DNA of 64,000 nucleotides, taken from the NCBI GenBank assembly GCA_014529385.2, contig CM043945.1, forward strand, positions 150,241,241-150,305,240, read 5' to 3'. The translations under genes were made by a program, and so were the position numbers. Under the pieces are notes generated by a model that was given only the letters and a program-made list of their open reading frames with translations, was not told the DNA's origin and searched no databases. The stretch comes from Adiantum capillus-veneris (Eukaryota > Streptophyta > Polypodiopsida > Polypodiales > Pteridaceae). The first letter of the stretch is position 1; every line of letters begins with the position of its first letter. Positions 10,205-19,954 of the stretch are shown here, one piece after another.

Positions 10205-10228
10205 AGTAAATAATCACGATTATTTACT
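10205..10228. repeat. Palindrome copy 1
   Basis: Arm AGTAAATAATC (11 bp), 2-nt centre AC, then the perfect reverse complement. Confidence 0.9.
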
Positions 10229-10484
10229 TTTGTAATACTTTTGCTCGAAAATTGTCAATTCACCTCACCTATCATGCATACACACCTATTACATGCCAAA
10301 AATCAAGTATGAGCTAAAATGACCACCCTTTACTTGCAAAACTGCCAAAACTGCAAAGAAGTCTGTGTAAGCCAAAATTTGGGTTATGAACAACTTTTCT
10401 TGATCCAAATCACCTCATAATTTATACCCAAGCTCTATACCATGCCTAGAACCAATGCATGCCAAAAAATGTCAATTTTATATA

Positions 10485-10516
10485 AAAAAGTAAATAATCA
10501 CGATTATTTACTTTTT
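10485..10516. repeat. Palindrome copy 2
   Basis: Arm AAAAAGTAAATAATC (15 bp), 2-nt centre AC, then the perfect reverse complement. It is the longest of the three copies. Confidence 0.9.
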
Positions 10517-10783
10517 GGTCAAAATTGGGAAATTTGGATATTTTGTCATCATACATCCAAAGAGCATGTTGAGATAATCCCACTGGCCAATTTTGAGTCA
10601 ATTTGGAGTTCAAAATCTCAAATTTCCTTTATATCTACTGTTTCAGTGACCTAAACCCAAAATCTGGCACCATTTCCACCATGTGCATCCAAATGAGCCC
10701 ATATTTCCCTTAGAGCATGTAATTAGCATAAACTTCAAGCATATGAAGCCAAGTTTGCAAAAAAGTTGAAAATTTTCCCAGCT

Positions 10784-10805
10784 GTAAATAATCGCGATTA
10801 TTTAC
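10784..10805. repeat. Palindrome copy 3
   Basis: Arm GTAAATAATC around a GC centre, a perfect 22-bp palindrome. A weaker relative (TTAATAATCGCGATTTA) is at about 15860 in the leader after the LTR at 15302. Confidence 0.9.
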
Positions 10806-10989
10806 TTTGGTTGCAATTTTTTGTTTTGACCATACAGTTTTGTTCCTTGCATGATTTTATGCATCTTTGCTTTTTTAAAAATTGATTTGAAGCAATTTGG
10901 ACCATATTATCAGCATGTCAAAAAAGGACATTCCATAGAAAAATCCAACAAATCTGCTATTTTTGCACTCTATTCGCTGAATAGGAGCA

Positions 10990-12016
10990 ATGCAAGCCAC
11001 GGAGAAGGCCAAGAAGAAGTTAAACCAAAAGGAGAAACTGCAAGAACTTCCCCCGTATCAACTGGACCCCGAGTCAGTAAAGGCGGCAAAAGCATCTTAC
11101 CTTTCTAAAGAGAAGTTCGAAGAACACCACACCACGGTCTTCACTGGAAGGTTTAAGAGTGAAGAAGGGCATCAAGTAGAGTTGCAGCTCTTGCCTAAAG
11201 AGGTCTATGATGTAGCTGCAAAGCCAAAACCAAAGAGGCTAACCGCAGGTTGGGGCTCCGACATTTTTACGAACAAGAACCTTGCGGAGTGGACTTTCAG
11301 AAAGCTTACAAGCTTCTGTCCACAATCAAAGAAGACGGAACTGCCCAAATATTAGACAACCAAGGAAACAAGGTAGAGGTTGTAATTACAAAAGATATTG
11401 TGGCAGAGGCACTCAGATGCCCACTGAAGGGATGACCATGCGGGCAAGAGACAGGAAGACAGCGGGCACATTTACCAAGGAAACATCCGTGGACGATCTC
11501 ATCCACAAACAGGTGGAAGAGCCAGTTCGTCTGTACCATCAACACTTCCATTTCCTTGCAAAAAGGCCACCAAGGTACACGACACCAAATCATGCCGTGG
11601 ACACCACTTTTACACAAATTCTGAAGTCAACAACAAGGCAACCTATGGACCACGCGCAATATGTTTTGACAACATTGAAGGCCGCCAAGAAGGAAGGGAA
11701 AATAACATACTTGGGCGCGCCAGAAGTATTAACAAGAATAGCCTATCATGCCATCGGCATGACTGACAACCTACCGCCTTCCCCGGATCAGAATACATGG
11801 ATCTTGGCAGCACAACCCTCTCCAAGAGCTACAAGATCTGGTAAAGGATCATTTAAATTAGGTGATGAATCAGATGACAGCTCATCAGAGCAGCATAGCA
11901 TTGAAAGCTCTGACAACGAAGAAAAAAGAGCTAGGAGGGAAGAGATGAAGCGAAAAGCTGTGCCCACCAACAGGATGGCAGCTCAGAAACAAGCAAGATT
12001 TGAAAGAGAAAAATAG
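10990..12016 (+). pseudogene. Unrecognised retroelement ORF, frameshifted (element F, ORF 1)
   Basis: Three overlapping frames appear to read one protein with indels near 11270 and 11430. The first (10990-11355) is Lys/Glu-rich with ELPPYQLDPESVKAAKASYL. The second (11250-11435) has KAYKLLSTIKEDGTAQIL and KVEVVITKDIVAEALRCP. The third (to 12016) has VRLYHQHFHFLAKRPPRYTT, MDHAQYVLTTLKAAKKEGKI and a Ser/Asp/Glu-rich then basic tail. The ITKDIVAEAL-type phrase resembles plant retrotransposon-associated 'putative plant transposon' proteins, but I cannot name the family with certainty. No catalytic motif is seen. It may be a structural (Gag-like) protein of a non-autonomous element. Confidence 0.5.
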
Positions 12017-12140
12017 GCGTATCAACGCACTAGGCAAGCACAGGGAAAAGACCCAAAAAAGTGGGTACCCACCAGCTTGAAAGGACTTTGAAAGTGCGCA
12101 AGCACAGGAAAAAGACCCGGAAAAGTGGGTACCCACCGGC

Positions 12141-12774
12141 TTGAAAGGACTTATAACGAAGCATCATTCAAGAAAAGAGCCCGAGGATCCCAAAGATTAT
12201 TTAGAAAGGATGTACCAAGAGGTAGAAGACTTAAAGTTGAAAGAGGCCGAAGAAGCGGCAAAGAAAGCTGAGGAAGCGGCTACTCAAGAGCCACGCATCT
12301 CCATGACCCACCTCACCGTCGTCGGAACAATAGGACCAGCCCATGCCTACTCCGCCATCATCACCGCCAGACCAAGAGACCAATGAAGAAGCCGAGACCG
12401 ACAAGGAAAAAGATTGTGAATTCACCCACCAAATGGAAGCTACATAGCAGGCTGACCACGCCGAACAACATGAGGAAAAGGCAGCTGAACCAGAACCAGA
12501 GCAGACAGCCGAGGAAACTCACAAGCCGGCGGATGAAACTGATAAAGAGGAAGATACAGAAAAAGAGCAAACTACAACACATGAGGAAGAAATCGAGACT
12601 GAGAAGACAGAAAGACCTACAACCGAAGAAATTGTAAGGGTTGAGACCACACAGGTTGTTTCCACTCAGCCAGAACCTGCCGAGGTATCAAAACCTCAGG
12701 ATGGCCAAAGAGAAGAACAACCATCCACTTCTATAGAACCACCAACACTTACAACACAACAAGAAGCAACATAG
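12141..12774 (+). pseudogene. Glu/Thr/Pro-rich acidic linker ORF (element F, ORF 1 continuation)
   Basis: One frame (starting positions with remainder 1 on division by 3) reads an acidic low-complexity protein. It contains NEEAETDKEKDCEFTHQ, a TAG at 12445-12447, then EKAAEPEPEQTAEETHKP, IETEKTERPTTEEIV and STQPEPAEVSKPQDG, with a TAG at 12772-12774. It begins in another frame at 12141-12386 (EAEEAAKKAEEAATQEP), so a frameshift is likely. It has no ATG of its own and is best read as the disordered middle of the protein that starts near 10990. Function unknown. Confidence 0.45.
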
Positions 12775-12793
12775 GAGGCTGTCGACACATCTT

Positions 12794-13518
12794 GTGAGAC
12801 AGGAGGAGTGGCAGTCCAATGACGAAGTGATTATACAAGTAAACGAGTATGCAAGGCAGATGCAACTCATGACGGAGAAACTCCGCTCTCAGCAGCCTTC
12901 GGCCGCAGCCAAAGAACTAGAAATGGTCATCGATGCTCTTCAAGGAGAGCTCGACGACATGAAGGCTCTATCACTGATCTCCAAAGGCAAGTACAAGAGC
13001 TAAAGACTGAATCAGAACGACATCAGATAGCCAGGAACAAACAACAGAAGGAAATGGAGGGGTTGGGTGCCCTCCTTACTAAATTAGCTAATGCATGCAA
13101 AGTGAAAGATGAGCAGCTGACAGAAGTGACAAACGAACTTCTTATCACCTCTTTGTCAGCCCAGAAAATTCAAGTACAGTTAGATGTCACTAACGCTTCT
13201 CTCCAATATTCCGAACAAAGAATCAATGATCAGGCCACTTTCTTGCGGCAAAGAAGAGAAAATCCAGCAGTGGCCTTGATCAAGGGAACAGATGAAGTGT
13301 GTAAAGCACTTGAAAAGAAAAATAGAGATTTAGAACTGGAGTTGAAGCTTAAACAGTCACAACGCAGAGACCTGGCACTTATGCGGGTCCAAAGAGAGGA
13401 GGAGCTCCTTAAGGAAATTGCAGAATTGAAAAGAATGAACCAACTCCTTAGAGATGGAAAGCTAGATACACAAGAAGAGGCAGGCACTCATTTGCTGACT
13501 TTGAGACGCAGTCTATAG
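12794..13518 (+). pseudogene. Long coiled-coil ORF (element F, ORF 1 C-terminal part)
   Basis: Two frames, 12794-13003 and 13054-13518, read a predicted coiled coil: heptad-like Leu/Ile spacing in MTEKLRSQQPSAAAKELEMV and LTKLANACKVKDEQLTEVTN, then ALEKKNRDLELELKLKQSQR and EEELLKEIAELKRMNQLL. A frameshift lies between 13003 and 13054. Coiled coils are common in Gag-like and LINE ORF1-like structural proteins, but nothing here identifies a family. It may be the oligomerisation segment of the protein starting near 10990. Confidence 0.5.
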
Positions 13519-13728
13519 CAGAGTCAAGTGGTGACGAAGACTTTCAAGTCCAAATCACAAATGAAGATACAGTGCCTGGGGGATTCACAATTGAAAGCTT
13601 ACCGTACCACGTAAGTGCAGGGGAGGGGGGTTTTTTTACAAGTTACATAAGCGTATAAGTTAGGGACAGGCCCCAAAATTTTTATCTCCCAAGCTTAAAA
13701 ATAAGGGAGGGGGGTATCATATTTAGAA

Positions 13729-13761
<33 letters not shown>

Positions 13762-14285
13762 GGGGGACTTGACCCGTGTTTATTACTTGTAACGATTGGT
13801 CACCGGTGTGCAATAGAACTCTGATGAATTTTGGGAAATTTTTCTATTAGGTCACACATCAAGTGTTATATCAAGCCAATGATAGATAAGGGTTGATTTG
13901 GAGCAGGTCAAGGGTTGATTTACACCAGCTTTGGATGGGTCGGAATTGGACGAGTAGTCAGAGTGCAGGCTGATTGGGCACATAGTTTGAGAGTCAAAGT
14001 AAGACACATTGAGGATACATCTAGTTATCAACAGAAGTGGTTCCTTAGTATATTGCCAGTCACTATGCTACACACTCTTTAACTAAGTTTACTCAGTTAG
14101 ATCATGTGAGACCTAAATTTTATATGTAAGATAGGAGTATGATAGTTTTCTTCATTGATTGTCGTACAAGCGTAGAAAGGGGGGTCATATTCCCTAATAT
14201 GAGTCGTATATAGGGGTTTTATCAAAGTTGTCCGCTCGCAGGTGGCATCCCATTTTGTATATAGAGTGAATCCCCCGGGGATACA
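13519..14285. other. Non-coding interval with PPT-like runs and a 32-base G tract
   Basis: Purine-rich runs lie at about 13619-13632 and 13705-13713. An uninterrupted run of 32 G, followed by A and five G, lies at 13729-13766. No ORF of note. Confidence 0.6.
13729..13760 (+). repeat. Poly-G tract (32 G)
   Basis: Thirty-two consecutive G on the plus strand, then AGGGGG. Such a run can form G-quadruplexes and is prone to length errors in sequencing, so the exact count is uncertain. Confidence 0.9.
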
Positions 14286-15262
14286 GTGCCAATGGTCCAA
14301 TTGTCAAAGGCTGAAGAGGTCGCACTGAAAGAGAAGATCACCTTGGAGGAAGATGAGCAGTGGAAGGCCGCAATGGATTGGGAGTTGAGATTTTTACACT
14401 CTGCCAACGTCACTCAACTCACTCCCAATCAAATCAATGCTCAATGGCTCCAACAATCCCTACCATACCCTCTCATCAAGGTAGAACTCTTACAGGTAAA
14501 GGAAAGATTATACAGGGATATGCAAGAAGATGGCGCAGATAAAGACCACCCAAAGTGGAGGTTAAGATGGCTAAACAAGAATCCGAGGTATTTGATTTTG
14601 TTCACAAGAGCACCTGCGGCCATACGGAAAGATATGACATTTTGTCCTGTACCTCGAGTAAGGACATGGCAAGCACATGAAGCACTGCAGAAGAAGAGGC
14701 CAACATGGCTTAATTTTCCCAGGTTTCCAGCTCCAGAGAGAGGCCAAGTAACAGAAGAATACATGGTGAAAACCCTAACGGGCGCCATGACATTCTTCAA
14801 GAGTCTGCCAGATCTCTCTTGCGCAATGCTATATAAGATCTGCAGGATGCTACTCACTTGCATACAGGTTTTCAATGATAATCTGATCAGACAGGAGCCC
14901 CCTGGCTCTCATTCTTGGAAGGGAACAAAGGCCTTTGCTATGATCTAACTGGGCAACCCTTAGAAGAAATTCTCTATGGATTTTATGCCAGATGCACGTT
15001 CCTGCCCTCACATAATATGCTCACTTTTGAGGAGGCATTCTACATTGGATTCTTCACCTGGCGAACGAAGATATTTGCGCCGGTGATAAGCAACCTGCTG
15101 TCAAGATTTGTAGGATACTCTGCAGTGGAACTGAAAAACAGAGACACCATGCAGTTTTTGCAAGTGCCAGACAAAGAACGCAAGATCAGATACCAAAAAG
15201 CATTGGAAGCACTGAAAAACCGCCTCACCCGTCGTCAACCCGAAGACTACTTCAGCCCATAA
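14286..15262 (+). pseudogene. Unrecognised retroelement ORF before the 3' LTR (element F, ORF 2)
   Basis: The frame 14286-14948 (MPMVQLSKAEEVALKEKITL) passes into the frame 14915-15262 by one frameshift inside the shared phrase around 14915-14945 (EGNKGLCYDLTGQPLEEIL follows), giving about 320 residues. Segments include WLQQSLPYPLIKVELLQVKE, KWRLRWLNKNPRYLILFTRA, VRTWQAHEALQKKRPTWLNF and LTFEEAFYIGFFTWRTKIF. It is rich in Trp, Phe and Arg and ends DKERKIRYQKALEALKNRL. I do not recognise it and see no RT, integrase or transposase motif. It ends three bases before a hairpin-PPT-LTR, so it occupies the 3' accessory ORF position of a retroelement. Confidence 0.55.
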
Positions 15263-15264
15263 AG

Positions 15265-15299
15265 CTGTGTCAAGGGACGACACAGGCGAGGAGGGGGGG
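15265..15299 (+). promoter_or_regulatory. Hairpin plus polypurine tract before the 3' LTR of F
   Basis: CTGTGTC-AAGGGAC-GACACAG (15265-15285) is a perfect 7-bp stem with a 7-nt loop, followed by GCGAGGAGGGGGGG and then AATGTTAGC. It matches the layout at 2922-2957, but the stem bases differ. Confidence 0.65.
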
Positions 15300-15301
15300 A
15301 A

Positions 15302-15660
15302 TGTTAGCAGCAAGCTAACACGGACACCATTTTTCGGAGTTCTCCTCGTAAAACACACATTATTTTGATAAATCGAGAATATTGTAACTCCTATTTTCTT
15401 GGTAAACTTTGTAATTAATGAGGCGGGGCTACAAGCTTCCAGATTGTATCAGCTAGTCAATTCCCAGCTTTGGTAGAACGTCAGATTATTATTTTGATTA
15501 CCCAAAAACCTTGGCTAAGGTATAAAAGCCAATTTTTGTAAGTTTTTGGATAAAAAATACACAGCGTGGGCTAATGGCGCTCACTTCTCTCCTTCTCGCG
15601 CTTCCTACTCCCTCCCCGGTTGTCACATTGCAATTGCGTTTGTTGCATTGCAACCGCAGG
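15302..15660 (+). mobile_element. 3' LTR of element F (right end uncertain)
   Basis: It starts with TG right after a PPT. The first 19 bases form an inverted repeat (TGTTAGC-AGCAA-GCTAACA). A TATA box (TATAAAAG) is at 15521-15528 in a context like that of the LTR at 2957, and C/T-rich sequence follows (15580-15620). An inverted 'TTGCAATTGCG...TTGCATTGCAACCGCAG' stretch near 15630-15660 ends in GTAAGAG, which resembles a splice donor. No second copy of this LTR is in the window, so F lacks its 5' LTR here. Confidence 0.55.
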
Positions 15661-16156
15661 TAAGAGCTCTACACATTGACGTAAGCCATTTATAGTATTT
15701 CGTAGCTTTTGGCGTCGCCGACCTGCGGCCTAATTTCATCGTAACTAGGAATTTACACTTTTAAATCGAAAACTAAGCATAGGCGGGGTATTGGGGCATC
15801 ATTGCTAAGCATTTAGATGCATTCTGGGTTGAAAACGACTAGTTCAAAAATCACTGCTGTTAATAATCGCGATTTAGGAACTTGACCTAAAGTGGGGTTT
15901 CGTTACGTTTGGATGTCATTTGATGCTGTAACGGATGTGATTTGCTTGCCGGAGCGATTGGCTTTTGGTGATTTCAGTCACTTGAGTGTAGCTTGAGTTA
16001 GATGCGAGTTGTAAGTTGTTTTCCAAGAGATTGACAACCTCTTGTAGCCTCTATGCACTAGTCGAGTCAGCTTCATCCCATGGTTTGACAAATTAATCGT
16101 GGTTCTCGCTAATACTGCAATAAGATAGGATGGTGAGGTTAGACATGCGTCCCACA
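15661..16156. other. Unassigned sequence after the F LTR
   Basis: No gene is seen. A weak copy of the AATCGCGATT palindrome is at about 15865. This may be the downstream part of the LTR or leader. It ends where chromovirus G begins. Confidence 0.3.
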
Positions 16157-17454
16157 TAGAAGCTTCATAGAAAAATTTTCTCAAATAGCACGACCATTAC
16201 ATGACTTAACAAAGAAGAACGTTAAGTATTCATGGGCTGCTAAGGAGCAAAATGCTTTTGACAAGCTCAAAGAGAAGCTTACCTCCCAACCACTCCTCAT
16301 GCTTCCGGATCTCTCAAAGCCATTTGAGATCCAACGTGATTCTTGTGGTGATTGCCTTGGAGCAGTCTTGCTTCAAAAAGGGCATGCCATAACATATGAG
16401 AGCCGAAGGCTCAATACAGATGAGCGGGTCTTGGGCATTTTTGAAACAGAGCTTTTAGCTATTCTACATGCCCTAGACACATGGAAGCACTATTTATTGG
16501 GGACTCCATTCATCTAATGAACCGACCATCAAAGTCTCAAGTACTTCATGACGCAAACCAAGCTTTCTGACAAACAAACAAAAGAGGTGGAAAAATTTTC
16601 TTTTGGAATTTACTTTTCATATTGCTCACGTTGCTGGTAAGCACAATCAAGTGGCCAATGCACTTTCACGACGACCAAAAGTTAATGCGGTGTCTAAAGC
16701 AACTCACAATGATCTATCTTCTATGATAAATGAGTATGATACTGACCTTGACTTTAGAGACATAATGTCAGCCCTTTCTTTTGGAAAGAAAGAGGAACCA
16801 TTGACCTTGCAGGATGGTTATCTTCTCCATGGCAATAGGCTATGTGTTACCCACTCCCTTCGTGAGGAGAAAGTCATGTATGAATCCCATGCTCCTCCCT
16901 ATGCGGGACATAGAGGCATTCAACCTACTCTCTGAGGAGTAGAAACGTACTTCTATTGGCCTACCTTGAAAGTGGAGATGCAAGAGTATGTTTCAAAATG
17001 TGTAGTATGCCAAAAGACCAAGTATGATAGAGGGAAGCAACCTCAATTACTCCAACCATTGCCTATCCCAAATTCACCATGAAGGAGTATATACCATGGA
17101 TTTTATCTTTGGATTGCCCAAGTCTATCCATGGAAATACGGGAATATGGATGATAGTGGACATGTTTAGTAAGCAAACACACTTTATTCCTGTCAAAAAG
17201 ATGTTAAGGCACACCAAATGGCAACTCTCTTCATATCACATATTTTCAAACATCATGGCTTACCAATATCCAGTGTGTCATACAGAGATCCTAGAATGAC
17301 CATCAATTTTTGGAAAGGTCTCTTTAAAAATCTAGGTACAAGATTGAATTTCTCTTCAACCTATCACCCACAAACGGATGGCCAAAGTGAGATAGCCAAT
17401 CACCCACAAACGAATGGCCAAAGTGAGATAGCCAATCTTATAATACTTGATCTA
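16157..17454 (+). pseudogene. Chromovirus G: truncated pol (RNase H to integrase)
   Basis: Homology to the chromovirus family begins inside the RT connection (FIEKFSQIARPLHDLTKKNV). It continues with the RNase H region (GDCLGAVLLQKGHAITYESR; LLAILHALDTWKHYLLGTPF) and then the integrase zinc-binding part (YESHAPPYAGHRGIQPTL, CVVCQKTK). The catalytic core contains MDFIFGLPKSIHGNTGIW, DPRMTINFWKGLF and YHPQTDGQSE. Stops and indels occur near 16514 (TAATGA), 16570, 16934 and 17080. A 36-bp in-frame tandem duplication lies in the DDE core. The copy is cut at 17454 (...LILDL) by the minus-strand LTR of element H, and its 3' part is not found. RT and gag are missing on the left. Confidence 0.88.
17363..17434 (+). 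repeat. 36-bp tandem duplication in the G integrase core
   Basis: The protein phrase HPQT[D/N]GQSEIAN occurs twice in direct succession. In chromoviruses A and C it occurs once. The duplication keeps the frame and repeats the segment that carries the catalytic Glu. Confidence 0.9.
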
Positions 17455-17936
17455 TGGAATTGGAGCTGATCTCTTTAGATAGTTGATTCCAATGTTGGAA
17501 GCTACTGGTCATGTGTTAGTTCAAGCAGTAGAACTGGAAAAGGAGATAGAAATTGGACTAGAATACATCTACTAAAATGAGAAACAGACTGAAGTACCGA
17601 GAATGATGTTCAGATTCAGATTTAGATTCAGATTGAGTACAAAGTATGTATGGATGAAGTACATTGGGCTGCTGTATTTAGGATTATAGATGATAGATTA
17701 CAGATAAAGATGATGTAGCTCAAGACAGCTCGGGACTAAGGATTATGAATCAAAAGCTAAGCAGAATTACAACTGACAAATGCCAACCCCAAATGCCAAC
17801 CCGATTACAATGTAATGGGTCCTATTTATATGCCTTGGAAATTATTGTGGTAATTGCCGTGGTAATTACTGAGTGATCCACTGTTTGTCTCACAAGAGCC
17901 GGTTCCCACCCAGGGAGACTGTCTCAACCATCTACA
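17455..17936 (-). mobile_element. LTR of minus-strand element H
   Basis: Read on the minus strand it begins TGTAGATGGTTGAGACAG just after a PPT (complement of 17937-17952), has a TATA box (CATATAAATAGG, plus about 17820-17831), and ends ...CTCCAATTCCA where the homology of G resumes. An internal CA end at 17492 (CTTCCAACA) is an alternative. It interrupts the integrase of G. No partner LTR is found to the right, so H is truncated or this is a partial element. Confidence 0.6.
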
Positions 17937-18283
17937 TCCTTCCCTTCTTTCTTGAATTTCGGCAAGATTCCAAAATTTCTGAGAAAAAAATCCACCGTCT
18001 GATTCTTCTGGAATTTTGCTCGTTGAGTGCTTGACACCCTTTAGTTGTAGTTCCATGGGCATCGAGCCAAGTCGGCCTGAAAAAAATCCATCGTCTGATT
18101 CTTCTATTGCTGGGTTGTTGAGTGCTTGACACCCTTATAATTGTAATTCCAAGGGTCATCCAGCCAAGTGACACCAACTCCTGAGTGGAAAAAATCCAGC
18201 GTCTGCTGGGGCAACTGTTGGAAAAATCCACCGTCTGATTCGAAGACCAGCGGAAAAATACTTGACCGAATTTTGAGATGGAA
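17937..18283 (-). repeat. Element H 3' region with about 95-bp tandem repeats
   Basis: A unit beginning AAAAAAATCCA[CT]CGTCTGATT and ending near ...GAGCCAAGT occurs at about 17984 and 18078. Partial copies are at about 18187 and 18223. On the minus strand, in the frame of the ORF that ends at 18284, each unit encodes a DFF-containing phrase (DGGFF, TLDFF, TMDFF, TVDFF). It may be a degraded C-terminal repeat of that ORF or non-coding. The PPT lies at its left end. Confidence 0.55.
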
Positions 18284-19350
18284 CTACCTAGTATCCTTCC
18301 ATTGAACCCGCTTCTGTTTACCCTTTGGCCTGGATGGCGTCTGAGAAGTCCCAGTGCCAGCATTGTCCTTTTGAATGAGCCAGTAAATGGCCTCCTGATC
18401 AAGCTGATCCCGCCTTTCTGTGGTCATCTCGATTTCATAAGGCATGAGAGGATGATAAGTTTTGGTGTCGGGATCATAGAGCGTGCGTCTGCCTTTGGTG
18501 AGCCGAGTTCTTGCCAGTTTGTGACAATGCAAGGTTGTATGGATCCACCCTTCTGGAAGAGGCTAATTAGTTTTGATCCGAGCTTCAAATAGAATCTCAG
18601 CCATCTCTCTGTATCGTGGTCCTAGGCCTGGTTTAGCCGTAATGTCCTTTTCAGGCAGTTTAGAGGACTCAACAGTGAGTTGCAGCAGTTGGTTGGTGAT
18701 CTTAGTGAGGCCTTTGATCTGAATTTTCCACTGGCCCATAGACAATTTGATCCTCTACACCTCATCTTCCAGCTCCTGGAGATCATTCAATTGGAGAGCG
18801 TCGTTGAACAGTGTTTACCAGGTTTTCCATTCCACAGTCGATCGCTCATACCAATCCTGAAGATCCTCAGTAATCTTGAAATATGTGAGCCGATCGGCTG
18901 GTTCTAGATGTTGAGGGTAGAGTGCTGGAAAAAATCTTGGCAACTCTGCCTCTCTTGCTGATAAAGCATACAAGAGAACTCGCGAATCAGGAAAAAATTC
19001 CAAGAAGTTAAGGATAGCCTGGTTCTCTTGCTGCGTCATCTTTTTGGTTACTTTAACCAGCTGAAACAGTCGCCGGAGAGCAGTTGCCTGTTCTCCCACT
19101 GTCATTTGAGTTTGAGGTCCCTTGCTGGTGGCAGTCTGGTCTTCAAGAATAGTTCTTACCCTTTGATCCAGAACTCCCCTAGCAATGTGCATTTGGTTTA
19201 AGACCTCTTTCAATTGATGCTTGACATCCTTCATGCATTTGTATGTCAGCTTGTTCCCCAACAAAAGCTCTAATTCCATGGCCAGAGAGCGATAATCTGC
19301 AGTAGACTGCCATTGCCAATGCGGATTGATTACTCTCTCTTAGCAGTTAG
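18284..19350 (-). pseudogene. Element H: unrecognised Gag-like ORF with several in-frame stops
   Basis: One minus-strand frame reads from about 19350 (MDTNC, then a stop) through YRSLAMELELLLGNKLTYKC, VLNQMHIARGVLDQRVRTIL, RLFQLVKVTKKMTQQENQAI, AREAELPRFFPALYPQHLEP and FKITEDLQDWYERS. After stops at 18815 and about 18755 it continues IQIKGLTKITNQLLQLTVES. After a stop at 18563 it continues LPEGWIHTTLHCHKLARTRL, MPYEIEMTTERRDQLDQEAI and a basic tail. All pieces share one frame, so point mutations rather than indels broke it. It is helical and charged, with no zinc knuckle or catalytic motif. Its position before a PPT and LTR suggests a structural protein of a short or non-autonomous LTR element. 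I cannot name the family. Confidence 0.6.
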
Positions 19351-19448
19351 TATCCATTCAGGCACCCTTTCTAACAGTTGTATTGTACTGGGATGCGTAG
19401 GCAATTGGCAAGCCTCTTGATCATGGAAAGTGCTTTAAAAAAAAAAAT

Positions 19449-19520
19449 AGGACTAGACAGTGTGCAGTTGAACATGCTTTTATTGCTGCTCAAAGAAAAG
19501 GGGGTAACAGTAATGCAACT
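19449..19520 (+). pseudogene. Copia element E2, left part (gag fragment)
   Basis: This 72-bp piece is nearly identical to 5007-5078 of E1 (AGGACTAGACAG, HAFIA-AQRKGG). It starts abruptly after a poly-A-like run (19437-19449) and ends at ...AATGCAACT, where the LTR of chromovirus A begins. The same gag resumes at 58393 (CAGCCACTTCTC). Together these restore the order seen in E1 (GCAACCACTTC), so A inserted here. Confidence 0.85.
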
Positions 19521-19871
19521 TGTCATAATAACTAATATCTAATTCTCCTAAATGATTTTCTCATGTTAAACTGATCATTTAATATGGGGAAGTACGATGG
19601 GAGAAAAAGCTAGAATATTGGTTAGGCTAGCAGACCGATCACAGTAGGGATCCAAAGGGGGGCCATTTGCAAAAGAGCATTGTGCATCAATGGGCTTCAA
19701 AGACCCTAAGGTTCAGCCCATTAAGACTTCCAAAATGCTAAGGTTCCAAAATTAAATGAAATCTTCAATGGTCAAACCTTAGGGAAAATTGGATGCTTGT
19801 GGGAAGACTCAAAAGTCTTCCCACATCCCTATCCAGGAGGGGGTGAGCCATTTTTGTAGGTGATGAGAGAG

Positions 19872-19873
<2 letters not shown>

Positions 19874-19951
<78 letters not shown>
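19874..19951 (+). repeat. (CA)39 microsatellite in A 5' LTR
   Basis: Thirty-nine CA units; the 3' LTR has only about seven at the same place (about 57175-57187). Confidence 0.92.

Positions 19952-19954
<3 letters not shown>

Larger units (their letters stand above)
9562..10980. other. AT-rich non-coding interior of element F with repeated palindromes
   Basis: No credible gene is seen in about 1.4 kb. The stretch carries three copies of a strong palindrome (annotated separately) and many AAAATTT-type tracts. It may be the untranslated interior of a non-autonomous element, between the pol stump and the ORF cluster from 10990. Confidence 0.5.

Noticed and set aside
17932-18402. Arg/Trp-rich 156-codon minus-strand ORF in element H
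   Set aside because: It reads the ~95-bp tandem units out of the frame used by the upstream H ORF; the RRIRRWIFF repetition is a by-product of the DNA repeat.
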